From assembly GCA_946482295.1 (NCBI GenBank), contig CAMLRB010000001.1, positions 1 to 64,000 on the forward strand: DNA of 64,000 bases, given 5' to 3'. Within the stretch, counting starts at the first letter, position 1; the number at the start of each line of letters is the position of its first letter. Below are positions 33,647 through 43,653 of the stretch, one piece after another. The stretch is from an uncultured Bacteriovorax sp. GTDB taxonomy: Bacteria > Bdellovibrionota > Bacteriovoracia > Bacteriovoracales > Bacteriovoracaceae. The translations under genes and the position numbers were made by a program. Under the pieces are notes generated by a model. It was not told the origin of the DNA and made no database searches. It saw only the letters and a list, made by a program, of their open reading frames with translations.

Positions 33647-33835
33647 TTATTCTTTTACTTCCAACATGTGGATAATTTTTTTAACCATTCCTCTTACGCT
33701 TGGAGTGTTCTCAAGCTCAGAAGTTTGGCCAACTTTTCTTAAACCTAAACCGCGTACATTTGCCTGAACTTTTTCAGTTGTACCAGCTAGACCTTTAACA
33801 AGTTTAACTTTTAATTTTGAAGATGTTTTAGCCAT
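33647..33835 (-). CDS. rpmD: 50S ribosomal protein L30
   Basis: A 62-residue L30 with KVKLVKGLAG and RGLGLRKVGQTSELENTPSVRGM-like order (RGLGLRKVGQ, then TPSVRGMV). It starts 8 bases before the rpsE stop end and precedes rplO, the usual spc order rpsE, rpmD, rplO. Confidence 0.93.
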   Translation of the reverse strand: MAKTSSKLKVKLVKGLAGTTEKVQANVRGLGLRKVGQTSELENTPSVRGMVKKIIHMLEVKE

Positions 33836-33843
33836 AAAAATTC

Positions 33844-34449
33844 CTAATTATTTTTTGCTCTAAGACCTTTAACGTCTTTATCTCTTGCTTTAGCGATCGC
33901 TTCAACTGATCTCAACTCTTTTAGAGCTTTGAAAGTTGCTTTAACGATGTTGTGCGGGTTATTCCCACGAAGAGATTTTGTTAATACATTTCTAACACCT
34001 GCAAGTTCAAGAATTGAACGACAAGCACCAGCAGCCTTAACCCCAGTACCTTCTGCAGCTGGCTTGAAAAGAATTTTACCAGCATCAAACTCACCCATGA
34101 TTTCATGAGGAATTGTTCCATTATCAAGAGGAACTTCGATCATCATTTTGTAAGCTTCTTGTGTTGCTTTTCTGATCGCTTCTGGAACTTCCTTAGCTTT
34201 ACCAAGTCCGTAACCAACTTTTCCTTTTTTATCACCAACAATCATTAGAGCTGAGAAAGAAAATCTTCTACCACCCTTAACAACTTTTGCTACCCTGTTT
34301 ACAGCAACTACTCTCTCTTCAAGTTCAGTTCCTGTTCCAGGAGCTTTCTTCTTTGGAGGAGGTCCGCCGGCACCTTTTTTACCACGTGGGCCTTTTTTAT
34401 CGCCAGCTTCAGATTCGAATTCTTCAATTACAGAAATTTCTTCAGACAT
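33844..34449 (-). CDS. rpsE: 30S ribosomal protein S5
   Basis: A 201-residue S5. The N-terminal 40 residues are an acidic and then Gly/Lys/Pro-rich extension ([16 protein letters not shown]) not found in the shortest S5 proteins. The double-stranded RNA-binding part has [21 protein letters not shown] and [14 protein letters not shown]5 helps decoding accuracy and mRNA unwinding. Confidence 0.94.
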   Translation of the reverse strand: MSEEISVIEEFESEAGDKKGPRGKKGAGGPPPKKKAPGTGTELEERVVAVNRVAKVVKGGRRFSFSALMIVGDKKGKVGYGLGKAKEVPEAIRKATQEAYKMMIEVPLDNGTIPHEIMGEFDAGKILFKPAAEGTGVKAAGACRSILELAGVRNVLTKSLRGNNPHNIVKATFKALKELRSVEAIAKARDKDVKGLRAKNN

Positions 34450-34457
34450 ATGATCTC

Positions 34458-34832
34458 CTAAACCTGTATTCCGCTTTCTCTAATACTTTGAACAAGTGCC
34501 GCGATTACGCCTGTATACTTATACCCAGCTCTATCAAAAACAGCAGCGTTCAGGTTATTTTTCTTCAGCATAGTAGCAACTTTTGCCCCAACTTTTTTAG
34601 CACCTTCGATGTTGCAGCTATCAGCCGCAGCTTCTTTTCCAAAAGTACTAACTGTGAACAAGCTTACTGATTTAGTGTCATCAATAACTTGAACTGAAAT
34701 GTGCTTGTTTGATTTCATAGCACAAATGCGAGGTCTCTCAGAAGTACCGCTGATTTTATTTCTAATCGTCAGTCTCTTTCTTTGTCTCTGCGCATCTTTC
34801 TTATTTACAACTTTACCGTATGGCTTTCTCAT
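34458..34832 (-). CDS. rplR: 50S ribosomal protein L18
   Basis: A 124-residue L18 with the basic start [40 protein letters not shown] and the C-terminal [18 protein letters not shown]. It binds 5S rRNA together with L5. It lies between rplF and rpsE. Confidence 0.94.
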   Translation of the reverse strand: MRKPYGKVVNKKDAQRQRKRLTIRNKISGTSERPRICAMKSNKHISVQVIDDTKSVSLFTVSTFGKEAAADSCNIEGAKKVGAKVATMLKKNNLNAAVFDRAGYKYTGVIAALVQSIRESGIQV

Positions 34833-34859
34833 ATTTTTTCCCGCTTAGTAATTACTTAC

Positions 34860-35402
34860 TTATTTACCTTTACCACCAGCTTTACCAGCTTTTCTAATAA
34901 TTGTCTCAGTCGTGTATTTAACACCTTTACCCTTGTACGGCTCAGGCTCTCTGAATGATCTAACTTTAGCTGCTACTTGACCAACTAGTTCTTTATTTGA
35001 ACCTTCGATATCAATCTGGTTCTTGTTAACCTTAGCTGTGATTCCAACAGGAAGTGGGAAATCAATTGAGTGAGAGTAACCTAAGCTCAATTGAAGTGTA
35101 GTTCCAGAAACTGCTGCTTTATAACCAACTCCGTTGAACTCTAGAGACTTTACGAAACCAGTACTAACACCAGTTACCATATTGCTAACCAAAGTACGAG
35201 CTGTACCCCATTGTGATCTTGCTTCCGCAGAATCATCAATTGGCTTTACCGTTACCGTTTTCCCTTCAAGAGTTACAGTTACGTTTTTATTAAATTTATG
35301 TGTCAAAGTGCCTTTAGCACCTTTTACAGTAATTAGGTCACCTTTGATAGTAACTTCAACTTTCTCAGGAACATTTACTGGATGTTTACCAATACGTGAC
35401 AT
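34860..35402 (-). CDS. rplF: 50S ribosomal protein L6
   Basis: A 180-residue L6 starting MSRIGKHPVNVPEKVEVTI, with the two repeated alpha/beta halves and the C-terminal PEPYKGKGVKYTTE segment that touches the sarcin-ricin region. It is followed by rplR 27 bases later. Confidence 0.95.
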   Translation of the reverse strand: MSRIGKHPVNVPEKVEVTIKGDLITVKGAKGTLTHKFNKNVTVTLEGKTVTVKPIDDSAEARSQWGTARTLVSNMVTGVSTGFVKSLEFNGVGYKAAVSGTTLQLSLGYSHSIDFPLPVGITAKVNKNQIDIEGSNKELVGQVAAKVRSFREPEPYKGKGVKYTTETIIRKAGKAGGKGK

Positions 35403-35413
35403 GACTTAAACTC

Positions 35414-35797
35414 CTACCAAACGTTGCAGAGAACTTCCCCGCCCACTTTATTTTTCTTAGCTTCACGAGAAGACATAACGCCTTTCGAAGTAGAAACAAC
35501 TGAAATCCCCAAACCGCTCATTACACGCTTGAAAGATGCATAGTCATTATATCTACGTAAACCTGGTCTTGAAACTCTACTTAGTCCAACGATTGCACCT
35601 TCTTTAAGAGCAACTTTGATTTTGATATCATTTGGAGCTTTCGCTACAATCTTGAAAGACTTGATATAACCTTCATCTTTTAGAACTTTACAAATGGCAG
35701 CTTTGATTTTACTAGCTGGAAATTCAACTTTTTCGTGACCAGCGCTGTTACCATTTCTAATGATCGTTAGCATGTTTGAAATTGGATCTGTTTGCAT
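35414..35797 (-). CDS. rpsH: 30S ribosomal protein S8
   Basis: A 127-residue S8 starting MQTDPISNMLTIIRNGN, ending with GLGISVVSTSKGVMSSREAKK and GGEVLCNVW. It binds helix 21 of 16S rRNA and in enterics also represses the spc operon through its mRNA. It lies between rpsN and rplF. Confidence 0.95.
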   Translation of the reverse strand: MQTDPISNMLTIIRNGNSAGHEKVEFPASKIKAAICKVLKDEGYIKSFKIVAKAPNDIKIKVALKEGAIVGLSRVSRPGLRRYNDYASFKRVMSGLGISVVSTSKGVMSSREAKKNKVGGEVLCNVW

Positions 35798-35817
35798 ATT
35801 TTCCTCTTAATTTCCTA

Positions 35818-36003
35818 TTACCAGCTTGACTTAGTTACGCCCGGAACCATTCCCTTAAGAGAAAGTCCTCTAAAGCACACTCTGCAAAGTTTAAACATTC
35901 TAATGAAAGCTCTTGGTCTTCCACAGTGTTCACATCTATTTCTATGTCTAACTTTAAACTTAGGTTTTTTTTCGTTTGCGATAATTTTAGCTAATCTAGC
36001 CAT
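35818..36003 (-). CDS. rpsN: 30S ribosomal protein S14, zinc type
   Basis: A 61-residue S14 of the short zinc-binding type: RCEHCGRPRAFIRMFKLCRVCF holds the two CXXC pairs in its 22 residues (CEHC and CRVC). Enteric bacteria have a longer, zinc-free S14 at this place, so the short form distinguishes this lineage. It lies between rplE and rpsH. Confidence 0.94.
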   Translation of the reverse strand: MARLAKIIANEKKPKFKVRHRNRCEHCGRPRAFIRMFKLCRVCFRGLSLKGMVPGVTKSSW

Positions 36004-36014
36004 TCATAACTCCA

Positions 36015-36554
36015 TTATTTTCTAAAAGGCATTCCAATCAATGTTAATAGCTCTCTTCCTTCATCGTTCGTCTGTGCAGTCGTCACGATAGAAATCCCCA
36101 TACCTCTGATTTTATCTACTTTATCGTAGTTGATTTCAGGGAAGATGATCTGCTCTTTTAGGCCTAATGTGTAGTTTCCTTTTCCGTCAAACCCCTTAGA
36201 AGAAACACCTCTAAAGTCACGTACACGTGGAAGCGAGATCGAAATCAATCTATCAAGAAATTCATACATCTTTTCGCCTCTAAGAGTAACAGAAGCACCA
36301 AGAGGCATTCCTTCTCTTACTTTAAAAGATGCGATTGAAGTTTTAGCTCTAGCTACAACTGGTTTTTGACCAGTAATTGCTGCTAAATCATTTACGATTG
36401 AGTCAACAACTTTAGAGTTTGATACTGCGTCTTTTGTTACACAGTTCACTACGATTTTTTCGATCTTAGGAATTCTGTGGACGTTATCATATCCAAATTT
36501 TTTTACTAGTGCTGGTACAACTTCTTTTCTGTATATGTCTTTCATTCTGCTCAT
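36015..36554 (-). CDS. rplE: 50S ribosomal protein L5
   Basis: A 179-residue L5 with [16 protein letters not shown] near the start, [19 protein letters not shown] and [15 protein letters not shown]. It binds 5S rRNA and contacts the P-site tRNA. It lies between rplX and rpsN. Confidence 0.95.
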   Translation of the reverse strand: MSRMKDIYRKEVVPALVKKFGYDNVHRIPKIEKIVVNCVTKDAVSNSKVVDSIVNDLAAITGQKPVVARAKTSIASFKVREGMPLGASVTLRGEKMYEFLDRLISISLPRVRDFRGVSSKGFDGKGNYTLGLKEQIIFPEINYDKVDKIRGMGISIVTTAQTNDEGRELLTLIGMPFRK

Positions 36555-36567
36555 ATAAATTCCCTAA

Positions 36568-36879
36568 TTAAATTACAGCGCCACACTTTTTAGAAACTCT
36601 CTGCTTTTTGTTATCTTTTCCAGCAGTGAACTTAACCTTTGTAGGTTTCTTAGTTTTTGGGCTGATTAAAGATACATTGCTTGCATGAAGCGGAAGATTC
36701 TTAGTAACGAATCCACCTTCTGGGTTTTGTTGGTTCGGCTTAACTGAACGCTTAACTTCGTTCACACCTTCAACAACAACTTTACTAGTCTTTCTGTTTA
36801 GAGAAAGAATTTTTCCTGTTTTCCCTGCATTGCTACCGGTAGTTACAACAACTTCATCATTAACTTTTAACTTTTTCAT
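36568..36879 (-). CDS. rplX: 50S ribosomal protein L24
   Basis: A 103-residue L24 with the KOW-type start KLKVNDEVVVTTGSNAGKTGKIL and the VVVEGVNEVKRSVKPNQ segment. It starts early 50S assembly. It follows rplN with a 23-base gap. Confidence 0.94.
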   Translation of the reverse strand: MKKLKVNDEVVVTTGSNAGKTGKILSLNRKTSKVVVEGVNEVKRSVKPNQQNPEGGFVTKNLPLHASNVSLISPKTKKPTKVKFTAGKDNKKQRVSKKCGAVI

Positions 36880-36902
36880 AAACTACAACCTACCTACAAC
36901 TG

Positions 36903-37271
36903 TTAAAGAACTTCTGGAGCGAGAGAACAGATCTTTGTGAAGTTCTTTCCTCTTAGCTCTCTAGCAACTGGTCCAAAAATACGAGTACCAATTGGCTCAT
37001 TAGCGTTGTTGATGATAACAACACTGTTTGTATCGAATTGGATGTATGATCCATCTTCTCTTCTGATTGGGTAAACAGTTCTTACGATTACTGCTTTTTT
37101 AACATCACCCTTTTTAACTTTACCGCCAGTAACAGCTTGTTGAACCGCTACTACGATAATATCTCCAATTCCTGCAGAAGTTCTTTTAGAACCCCCAAGA
37201 ACCTTGAAACATCTAACCATTTTTGCTCCAGAGTTATCTGCTACCTCTAGATTAGTTTGCATTTGGATCAT
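36903..37271 (-). CDS. rplN: 50S ribosomal protein L14
   Basis: A 122-residue L14 starting [17 protein letters not shown], with [17 protein letters not shown] and [18 protein letters not shown]. It sits at the 50S interface near bridge B8. It lies between rpsQ and rplX. Confidence 0.96.
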   Translation of the reverse strand: MIQMQTNLEVADNSGAKMVRCFKVLGGSKRTSAGIGDIIVVAVQQAVTGGKVKKGDVKKAVIVRTVYPIRREDGSYIQFDTNSVVIINNANEPIGTRIFGPVARELRGKNFTKICSLAPEVL

Positions 37272-37282
37272 AACTTTATCCC

Positions 37283-37534
37283 TTAGTTAACTTTTAACAA
37301 TTCCCATTTCTTTAATTTCGAATACGGACGTGACTCGATGATTGTAACAGCGTCACCGATTTTAGCCTTAGAAGCTTCATCGTGTACGTGGTACTTCTTA
37401 GATGTACTTACGAATTTACTGTAAGCTCCATCTTTGAATCTTCTTGTAACTTTAACAACAATTGTCTTTTCGTTCTTATCGCTAACAACTGTTCCGTCTA
37501 GTGTCTTTTTGAATGTCTTTTTTACTTCGCTCAT
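37283..37534 (-). CDS. rpsQ: 30S ribosomal protein S17
   Basis: An 83-residue S17 with [19 protein letters not shown] and [24 protein letters not shown] 37534 (AGGA 9 bases upstream) is preferred to the TTG at 37540. It binds 16S rRNA early in 30S assembly. Confidence 0.94.
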   Translation of the reverse strand: MSEVKKTFKKTLDGTVVSDKNEKTIVVKVTRRFKDGAYSKFVSTSKKYHVHDEASKAKIGDAVTIIESRPYSKLKKWELLKVN

Positions 37535-37544
37535 TATCAATATC

Positions 37545-37736
37545 CTATTTGGTTAGCTGTTTGCTAAAAGTCAAAAGTCTAGCAATGTCTTTTTTAAGAA
37601 GTTGCTTTCTATGTGGCTTTTCAGTCCCAGAAACAGCAGCTTGGATCTTAAGAGTTAGAAGCTCTTTTTTAAGTTCAACAAGTTTTTTTCCAACTTCTTT
37701 TTGATTAAGTTTTTTTACGTCATCTAATGTGATCAT
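37545..37736 (-). CDS. rpmC: 50S ribosomal protein L29
   Basis: A 63-residue, two-helix L29 with VKKLNQKEVGKKLVELKKEL. It lies at the tunnel exit and forms part of the trigger-factor docking site. It follows rplP after 48 bases. Confidence 0.92.
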   Translation of the reverse strand: MITLDDVKKLNQKEVGKKLVELKKELLTLKIQAAVSGTEKPHRKQLLKKDIARLLTFSKQLTK

Positions 37737-37784
37737 AGTGTGTCCAAAAATAAATTTATGTCTGCGCCTTATTGCATCTTTTTC

Positions 37785-38204
37785 TTAATTCGACAAGGCT
37801 TCTTTCTTAACTATTTTAGTTTTTATAGGTAATTTATACATTGCTAGCTTTAGAGCATCTAAACTAACACCTTCTTCAAGGCCACCTACTTCAAACAAAA
37901 TTCTTCCTGGTCTAATAACTGCTACCCAAGTTTCTGGAGAACCTTTACCGCCACCCATACGAACTTCAGCCGGCTTTCTTGAAAGCGACTTATCTGGGAA
38001 GATCTTAATCCACATATTTCCACCGCGTTTCATTTTTCTTGAAATCGCAATACGTGCAGCTTCGATTTGTCTGTTTGTGATATATCCACAACCAGTTGCT
38101 TGAAGACCATATTCACCGAACACTAGTGTATTTCCGCGGTTAGCAGCACCAGTCATTCTTCCTTTTTGTTGTTTTCTAAATCTAACTCTTTTAGGACTTA
38201 ACAT
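37785..38204 (-). CDS. rplP: 50S ribosomal protein L16
   Basis: A 139-residue L16 starting [19 protein letters not shown], with [20 protein letters not shown] and [24 protein letters not shown] core. It reaches the peptidyl transferase region and is needed for A-site function. It lies between rpsC and rpmC. Confidence 0.95.
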   Translation of the reverse strand: MLSPKRVRFRKQQKGRMTGAANRGNTLVFGEYGLQATGCGYITNRQIEAARIAISRKMKRGGNMWIKIFPDKSLSRKPAEVRMGGGKGSPETWVAVIRPGRILFEVGGLEEGVSLDALKLAMYKLPIKTKIVKKEALSN

Positions 38205-38234
38205 GAGTAACCTCTATTTAAAATTCTATAAAAC

Positions 38235-38861
38235 CTATTTATAGATCTCGCCCTTATAAACCCAAACTTTAACGCCAATGATTCCGTAAGTAGTCATGGC
38301 TTCAGCTGTGTTATAGTCGATATCTGCTCTTAAAGTATGAAGAGGGACTTTTCTTTCAGCGTACCCTTCAGTTCTTGCCATCTCGGCACCACCAAGACGA
38401 CCTGAAGTTCTAACCTTGATCCCTTTTACACCAGCTCTGAATGCTGATTGCATAACTTTTTTCATTGCTCTTCTGAAAGCAACACGTTTCTCAAGCTGAG
38501 AAGCGATGTTTTCAGCGATAAGTTTTGCGTCTGCATCTGGCCTCTTAACTTCAGCGATGTTGAAAATTAAAGTTCCAGTAGTCATTTTTTTTAGGTCGTT
38601 ACGGATTTTTTCGATCCCTGTACCTTTTTTACCGATAGCAATTCCAGGCTTAGCTGTGTTTACGGTAACTTTAACTTGATCAGACGTACGTGAAATATCG
38701 ATGCTTGCTACAGCAGCGGCTTTCATGTTCTTCTCAATATAAGTTCTCATTTTTAGATCTTCGTGAAGAAGTTCAGCATATCTATCTTTGGCGTACCAGC
38801 TTGAGTGCCAACCTTTGATATAACCTAATCTAAAACCGTAAGGATGTACTTTTTGTCCCAT
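38235..38861 (-). CDS. rpsC: 30S ribosomal protein S3
   Basis: A 208-residue S3 starting [20 protein letters not shown], with the KH motif [14 protein letters not shown] and the C-terminal [15 protein letters not shown]. It lines the mRNA entry channel. The C-terminal tail is short, as in many non-enteric bacteria. It follows rplV by 10 bases. Confidence 0.95.
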   Translation of the reverse strand: MGQKVHPYGFRLGYIKGWHSSWYAKDRYAELLHEDLKMRTYIEKNMKAAAVASIDISRTSDQVKVTVNTAKPGIAIGKKGTGIEKIRNDLKKMTTGTLIFNIAEVKRPDADAKLIAENIASQLEKRVAFRRAMKKVMQSAFRAGVKGIKVRTSGRLGGAEMARTEGYAERKVPLHTLRADIDYNTAEAMTTYGIIGVKVWVYKGEIYK

Positions 38862-38871
38862 TTATCCCTTC

Positions 38872-39207
38872 CTATGCTTCTTTTAAAACCACTGTAACGT
38901 GACTTGTTCTTTTTCTAATTTTGTAAGCGCGACCTTGAGCTCTTGGCATGATTCTCTTAAGCATTGGACCTTCATCAGTGAAGATAGTTCCAACTACTAG
39001 ATTATCTAGATCGTACTTGTTTGCTTCGTTAGCGATCGCAAGACCACTGTTGATTAGCTTTGTAAGTGCGATAGCAATTTCTTTCTTCTCACAAAATCTC
39101 AAGATTTTGATTGCTTCAGATGCTTTCTTGTTTCTAACAAGGTCGCAAACTTGTCTAATTTTTCTTGGTGCGATTCCAACGTTGTTTAATTTTACTTTAA
39201 CGGACAT
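38872..39207 (-). CDS. rplV: 50S ribosomal protein L22
   Basis: A 111-residue L22 with GIAPRKIRQVCDLVRNKK and the tunnel-lining loop PMLKRIMPRAQGRAYKIRKR-like segment. Mutations in that loop alter macrolide response in other bacteria; nothing unusual is seen here. It lies between rpsS and rpsC. Confidence 0.95.
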   Translation of the reverse strand: MSVKVKLNNVGIAPRKIRQVCDLVRNKKASEAIKILRFCEKKEIAIALTKLINSGLAIANEANKYDLDNLVVGTIFTDEGPMLKRIMPRAQGRAYKIRKRTSHVTVVLKEA

Positions 39208-39226
39208 AAGCCCCTCTCCAAATTAA

Positions 39227-39511
39227 TTATTTCTTAGCTACTTTCTTATCAGCGCCGTGGCCGTGGAAAGTTCTAGTGATAGAAAATTCACCAAGCTTAT
39301 GGCCAATCATGTTGTCAGTTACATAAACGGGAACAAATTTTTTCCCATTGTGTACAGCAAACGTGATCCCGATAAATTCAGGTACTACAGTTGAACGACG
39401 TGACCATGTCTTAATAACTTTGCTTGCTTTGTTGCTATCGTTTGCGATAGCTGCAACTTTCTTAAGCAAATGTGTATCAACGAAAGGTCCCTTCTTTAAT
39501 GAACGAGCCAT
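39227..39511 (-). CDS. rpsS: 30S ribosomal protein S19
   Basis: A 94-residue S19 starting [18 protein letters not shown], with [21 protein letters not shown] and [14 protein letters not shown]. It sits in the 30S head next to S13. It follows rplB by 15 bases. Confidence 0.95.
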   Translation of the reverse strand: MARSLKKGPFVDTHLLKKVAAIANDSNKASKVIKTWSRRSTVVPEFIGITFAVHNGKKFVPVYVTDNMIGHKLGEFSITRTFHGHGADKKVAKK

Positions 39512-39526
39512 CTTAAAACTCCCTAA

Positions 39527-40351
39527 TTACTTTCTTCTTTTTACGATAAATTTATCAGTTCTCTTATTCTTACGAGTCTTGTATCCACGAGTAGGTAATC
39601 CCCATGGAGTCACTGGGTGACGTCCACCTGAAGTTCTACCTTCACCACCTCCCAACGGGTGATCGACAGGGTTCATAGAAACACCGCGAACAGTAGGTCT
39701 GATACCAAGTTTTCTTGTGATACCAGCTTTACCGCGGTTTACTTTTTCGTGGTCTAAATTACCAACTTGTCCAATTGTTGCGCGACAGTTGCTTTTTACT
39801 CTTCTTAATTCACCTGATGGCATTCTTAGAAGAACGATTTCGCCTTCTTTCGCCATAACTTGAACATAAGAACCAGCTGAACGAGCGATCTGTCCGCCTG
39901 CACCTGGGTTAAGTTCAACGTTGTGTACAAGTGTACCAATTGGAATATCGCTTAAAAGTTTAGCGTTTCCAACTTTGATATCTGCTGATGCAGATGAAAT
40001 GATTGAATCGCCAACTGATAATCCCAATGGAGCTAGGATAAAGTTAGTTGCACCATCAGCATAAACGATTAAAGCGATGTTACATGTTCTGTTTGGATCG
40101 TAACAAATAGCTTTAACTGTTGCTGGAACTTCAAGTTTATTTCTTTTGAAGTCGATGATTCTGTATTTTTGTTTTACACCGCCACCATGGTGACGAGTTG
40201 TAATACGGCCGGCGTTGTTACGACCAGCTTTTGATTTTTTAACAGAAAGAAGGTTTGATGGAACTTCTACACCTTTAGTAAGGTCTTTAGAGTTCATTAC
40301 CTGCTTCTTTCTAAGCGTTGGTGTGACTGGTTTAAATTTTGTAATTCCCAT
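39527..40351 (-). CDS. rplB: 50S ribosomal protein L2
   Basis: A 274-residue L2. Core segments are [21 protein letters not shown] and, near the C-terminus, [18 protein letters not shown], whose conserved His is important for peptidyl transfer. It lies between rplW and rpsS in the standard S10 order. Confidence 0.96.
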   Translation of the reverse strand: MGITKFKPVTPTLRKKQVMNSKDLTKGVEVPSNLLSVKKSKAGRNNAGRITTRHHGGGVKQKYRIIDFKRNKLEVPATVKAICYDPNRTCNIALIVYADGATNFILAPLGLSVGDSIISSASADIKVGNAKLLSDIPIGTLVHNVELNPGAGGQIARSAGSYVQVMAKEGEIVLLRMPSGELRRVKSNCRATIGQVGNLDHEKVNRGKAGITRKLGIRPTVRGVSMNPVDHPLGGGEGRTSGGRHPVTPWGLPTRGYKTRKNKRTDKFIVKRRK

Positions 40352-40377
40352 AATTATTCCTTAAAAATCTTTAAAAA

Positions 40378-40668
40378 CTAGATTCCTTTGAAAAACTCAA
40401 TTTTTTGTCCTTGAGCAAGTTGCACAAGGGCTTTCTTATAAGAAGAAGTCTTCTTATGAGATTTAGCAGTTCTTTTTACTTTTCCTGGGATAACTGCAGT
40501 TTTTACACTTACAACTTTCACATCGTAGAAAGACTCAATTGCGTTTTTGATTTGATTCTTATTTGCTTTAAGATTCACAATGAAACCGTAGCGATTGTTT
40601 GCTTCAGTTGCGATTGCGATTTTTTCAGAAATAAGAGGTTTTACTAATACGTCGTTAATTGCAGCCAT
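40378..40668 (-). CDS. rplW: 50S ribosomal protein L23
   Basis: A 96-residue L23 with VLVKPLISEKIAIATEANNR and VNLKANKNQIKNAIESFYDV. It stands at the tunnel exit and is the main docking site for trigger factor and SRP. It starts 2 bases after the rplD stop. Confidence 0.94.
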   Translation of the reverse strand: MAAINDVLVKPLISEKIAIATEANNRYGFIVNLKANKNQIKNAIESFYDVKVVSVKTAVIPGKVKRTAKSHKKTSSYKKALVQLAQGQKIEFFKGI

Positions 40669-40670
40669 GA

Positions 40671-41288
40671 TTACACCAATTTGTTAGCAAGTTTTTCGAA
40701 AGCCTGCTTTTCCATAATTAAATTTTCATATTTAACAGCTTCGTAAACGCTCATGTTATCTACACCAAGTGCTTTCGCAGTAGCGATGTTTCTAGCAGCT
40801 CTGATTGCTAAGCTAGCAGAGTCGTTAGTAACGATAAGTGCGTTTAAAAGATTTTTTGACTCTAGAAGAGCGTACATCTCTTTTGTCTTACCAGTTGAAG
40901 TAAGAGTATCAACGATTGTTAATTTACCAGCTAGGTGCTTATCAACAAGAACTGACTTAAGTGCATTAAGTACAACTTTTTTGTTAACTTTTTGTTCGTA
41001 TGAACGTGGTTTAGGTCCGAAAACTGTACCACCACCTGGCATTAAAGGAGAACGTGTAGACCCTTGACGAGCATTACCAGTTCCTTTTTGCTTGAAAGGC
41101 TTCTTACCACCACCACGAACTTCTGATTTACCTTTTGTACAAGCATTTCCTTGTCTTCTTGAAGCAAGAGTTGCTTTAACAACTTGGTGAACCACTGGAA
41201 CGTTGATAGCGTCAGGAGCGAACTCAAGACTTACTTTTATTTTTTCTTTTGATTCAAATTTACTATTTAATACATTTAATTCTGTCAT
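40671..41288 (-). CDS. rplD: 50S ribosomal protein L4
   Basis: A 205-residue L4. The extended loop has GGGKKPFKQKGTGNARQGSTR followed by SPLMPGGGTVFGPKPRSYEQK; the loop reaches the tunnel constriction. In enterics L4 also represses the S10 operon. GAGG lies 6 bases before the ATG. Confidence 0.95.
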   Translation of the reverse strand: MTELNVLNSKFESKEKIKVSLEFAPDAINVPVVHQVVKATLASRRQGNACTKGKSEVRGGGKKPFKQKGTGNARQGSTRSPLMPGGGTVFGPKPRSYEQKVNKKVVLNALKSVLVDKHLAGKLTIVDTLTSTGKTKEMYALLESKNLLNALIVTNDSASLAIRAARNIATAKALGVDNMSVYEAVKYENLIMEKQAFEKLANKLV

Positions 41289-41309
41289 TTGCGACCTCTA
41301 CCTTGCGTC

Positions 41310-41963
41310 TTATGATTTTTTAAGAGCTTTAGATATTTTAATAAATCCTTCTTTAGCTCCAGGTACTGACCCTTTAAGGAGTAGGTAGCCTTTATCTAGA
41401 TTTACTTCAACAACTACGATGTTTTGTACTGTCTTTTTATCTGTACCCATGTGACCTGGCATTTTCTTGTTTTTGAAAACACGGCCTGGAGTAGCTCTGT
41501 TACCGATAGATCCCACTCTTCTGTGGAAGTGAGAACCGTGAGAAGCAGGTCCACCGCGGAAGTTATAACGTTTCATAACTCCGGCGAAGCCTTTACCTTT
41601 TGATTCACCTGTAACGTCTACATATGAACCAGCAGTGAAAGTAGCTACGTCTACTTCTTTACCAAGGTTTGCTGCATCTACTGCATCAGCTTTAATTTCA
41701 GAAAAATTTGTAACATTTTGAGAAACGCCAGCCTTAGCAAGGATACCCTTGTTTGGCTTATTAAGAAGAGCCTCGCGTTTTTCGCCGAAACCAACTTGGT
41801 AAGCGTTGTAACCATCTTTTTCAGTGGTCTTAACTTGTGTGATTAGGTTAGGGATTACTTTGATAACTGTAACTGGAATGTGGTTTCCGTTTTCATCAAA
41901 AACACGAGTCATTCCTGCTTTAACGCCATAAACAGCGTCTAAAGCGATCTTTGCATCAGACAT
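41310..41963 (-). CDS. rplC: 50S ribosomal protein L3
   Basis: A 217-residue L3. ATG 41963 is chosen because GGAGG lies just upstream; a GTG 12 bases earlier would include the Shine-Dalgarno itself. Diagnostic parts are VYGVKAGMTRVFDENG and GVMKRYNFRGGPASHGSHFH. It helps form the peptidyl transferase centre. Confidence 0.95.
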   Translation of the reverse strand: MSDAKIALDAVYGVKAGMTRVFDENGNHIPVTVIKVIPNLITQVKTTEKDGYNAYQVGFGEKREALLNKPNKGILAKAGVSQNVTNFSEIKADAVDAANLGKEVDVATFTAGSYVDVTGESKGKGFAGVMKRYNFRGGPASHGSHFHRRVGSIGNRATPGRVFKNKKMPGHMGTDKKTVQNIVVVEVNLDKGYLLLKGSVPGAKEGFIKISKALKKS

Positions 41964-42044
41964 TTTTTCCTCCACAGCATCACCCTAGTCTAAGGGATGC
42001 GTACATGGTTATTAATATTTAGTTCTAAAAGTTCGTATGTTTTA

Positions 42045-42353
42045 CTAGTACTTGATCTCTACGTCAACCCCAGAAGACAAATCCAACTTCATAAGTTGAT
42101 CAATTGTTTGCTGAGTTGGCTCGATGATATCAACAAGACGCTTGTGAGTTCTCATTTCGAACTGCTCACGCGATTTTTTATCGATGTGTGGAGAGCGAAG
42201 AACTGTGAACTTGTTGATTTCTGTTGGTAGAGGGATCGGTCCCGCTACTCTTGCACCTGTTTCTTTTGCAGTTTGAACGATTTCATTAACTGAAGTGTCC
42301 AAAAGCTTGTGATCATAGGCGCGTAGCTTGATTCTTAATCTTGTAGCTTTCAT
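42045..42353 (-). CDS. rpsJ: 30S ribosomal protein S10 (NusE)
   Basis: A 102-residue S10 starting [19 protein letters not shown], with [19 protein letters not shown] and [13 protein letters not shown]. Besides its ribosomal place it joins NusG and NusB in antitermination. It is the first gene of the S10 cluster, 85 bases after tuf, with a promoter-like sequence in that gap. Confidence 0.95.
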   Translation of the reverse strand: MKATRLRIKLRAYDHKLLDTSVNEIVQTAKETGARVAGPIPLPTEINKFTVLRSPHIDKKSREQFEMRTHKRLVDIIEPTQQTIDQLMKLDLSSGVDVEIKY

Positions 42354-42385
42354 AATATACGTCGGTCCTTATTTTTGTTTTTGAC

Positions 42386-42414
42386 TTTTTATTTTGTATG
42401 CGGCCCTTTGTCAA
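42386..42414 (-). promoter_or_regulatory. Putative promoter of the S10 cluster
   Basis: On the minus strand a perfect -35 TTGACA (42409-42414) is followed after 17 bases by TAAAAA (42386-42391), a 4 of 6 match to the -10. It lies in the 85-base gap between tuf and rpsJ and would start transcription about 30 bases before rpsJ. Confidence 0.5.
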
Positions 42415-42438
42415 GCGACCGCAAACGTTTTTCTCAAA

Positions 42439-43629
<1,191 letters not shown>

Positions 43630-43653
43630 GATTGGTTTCTCCTTAAATAAAAC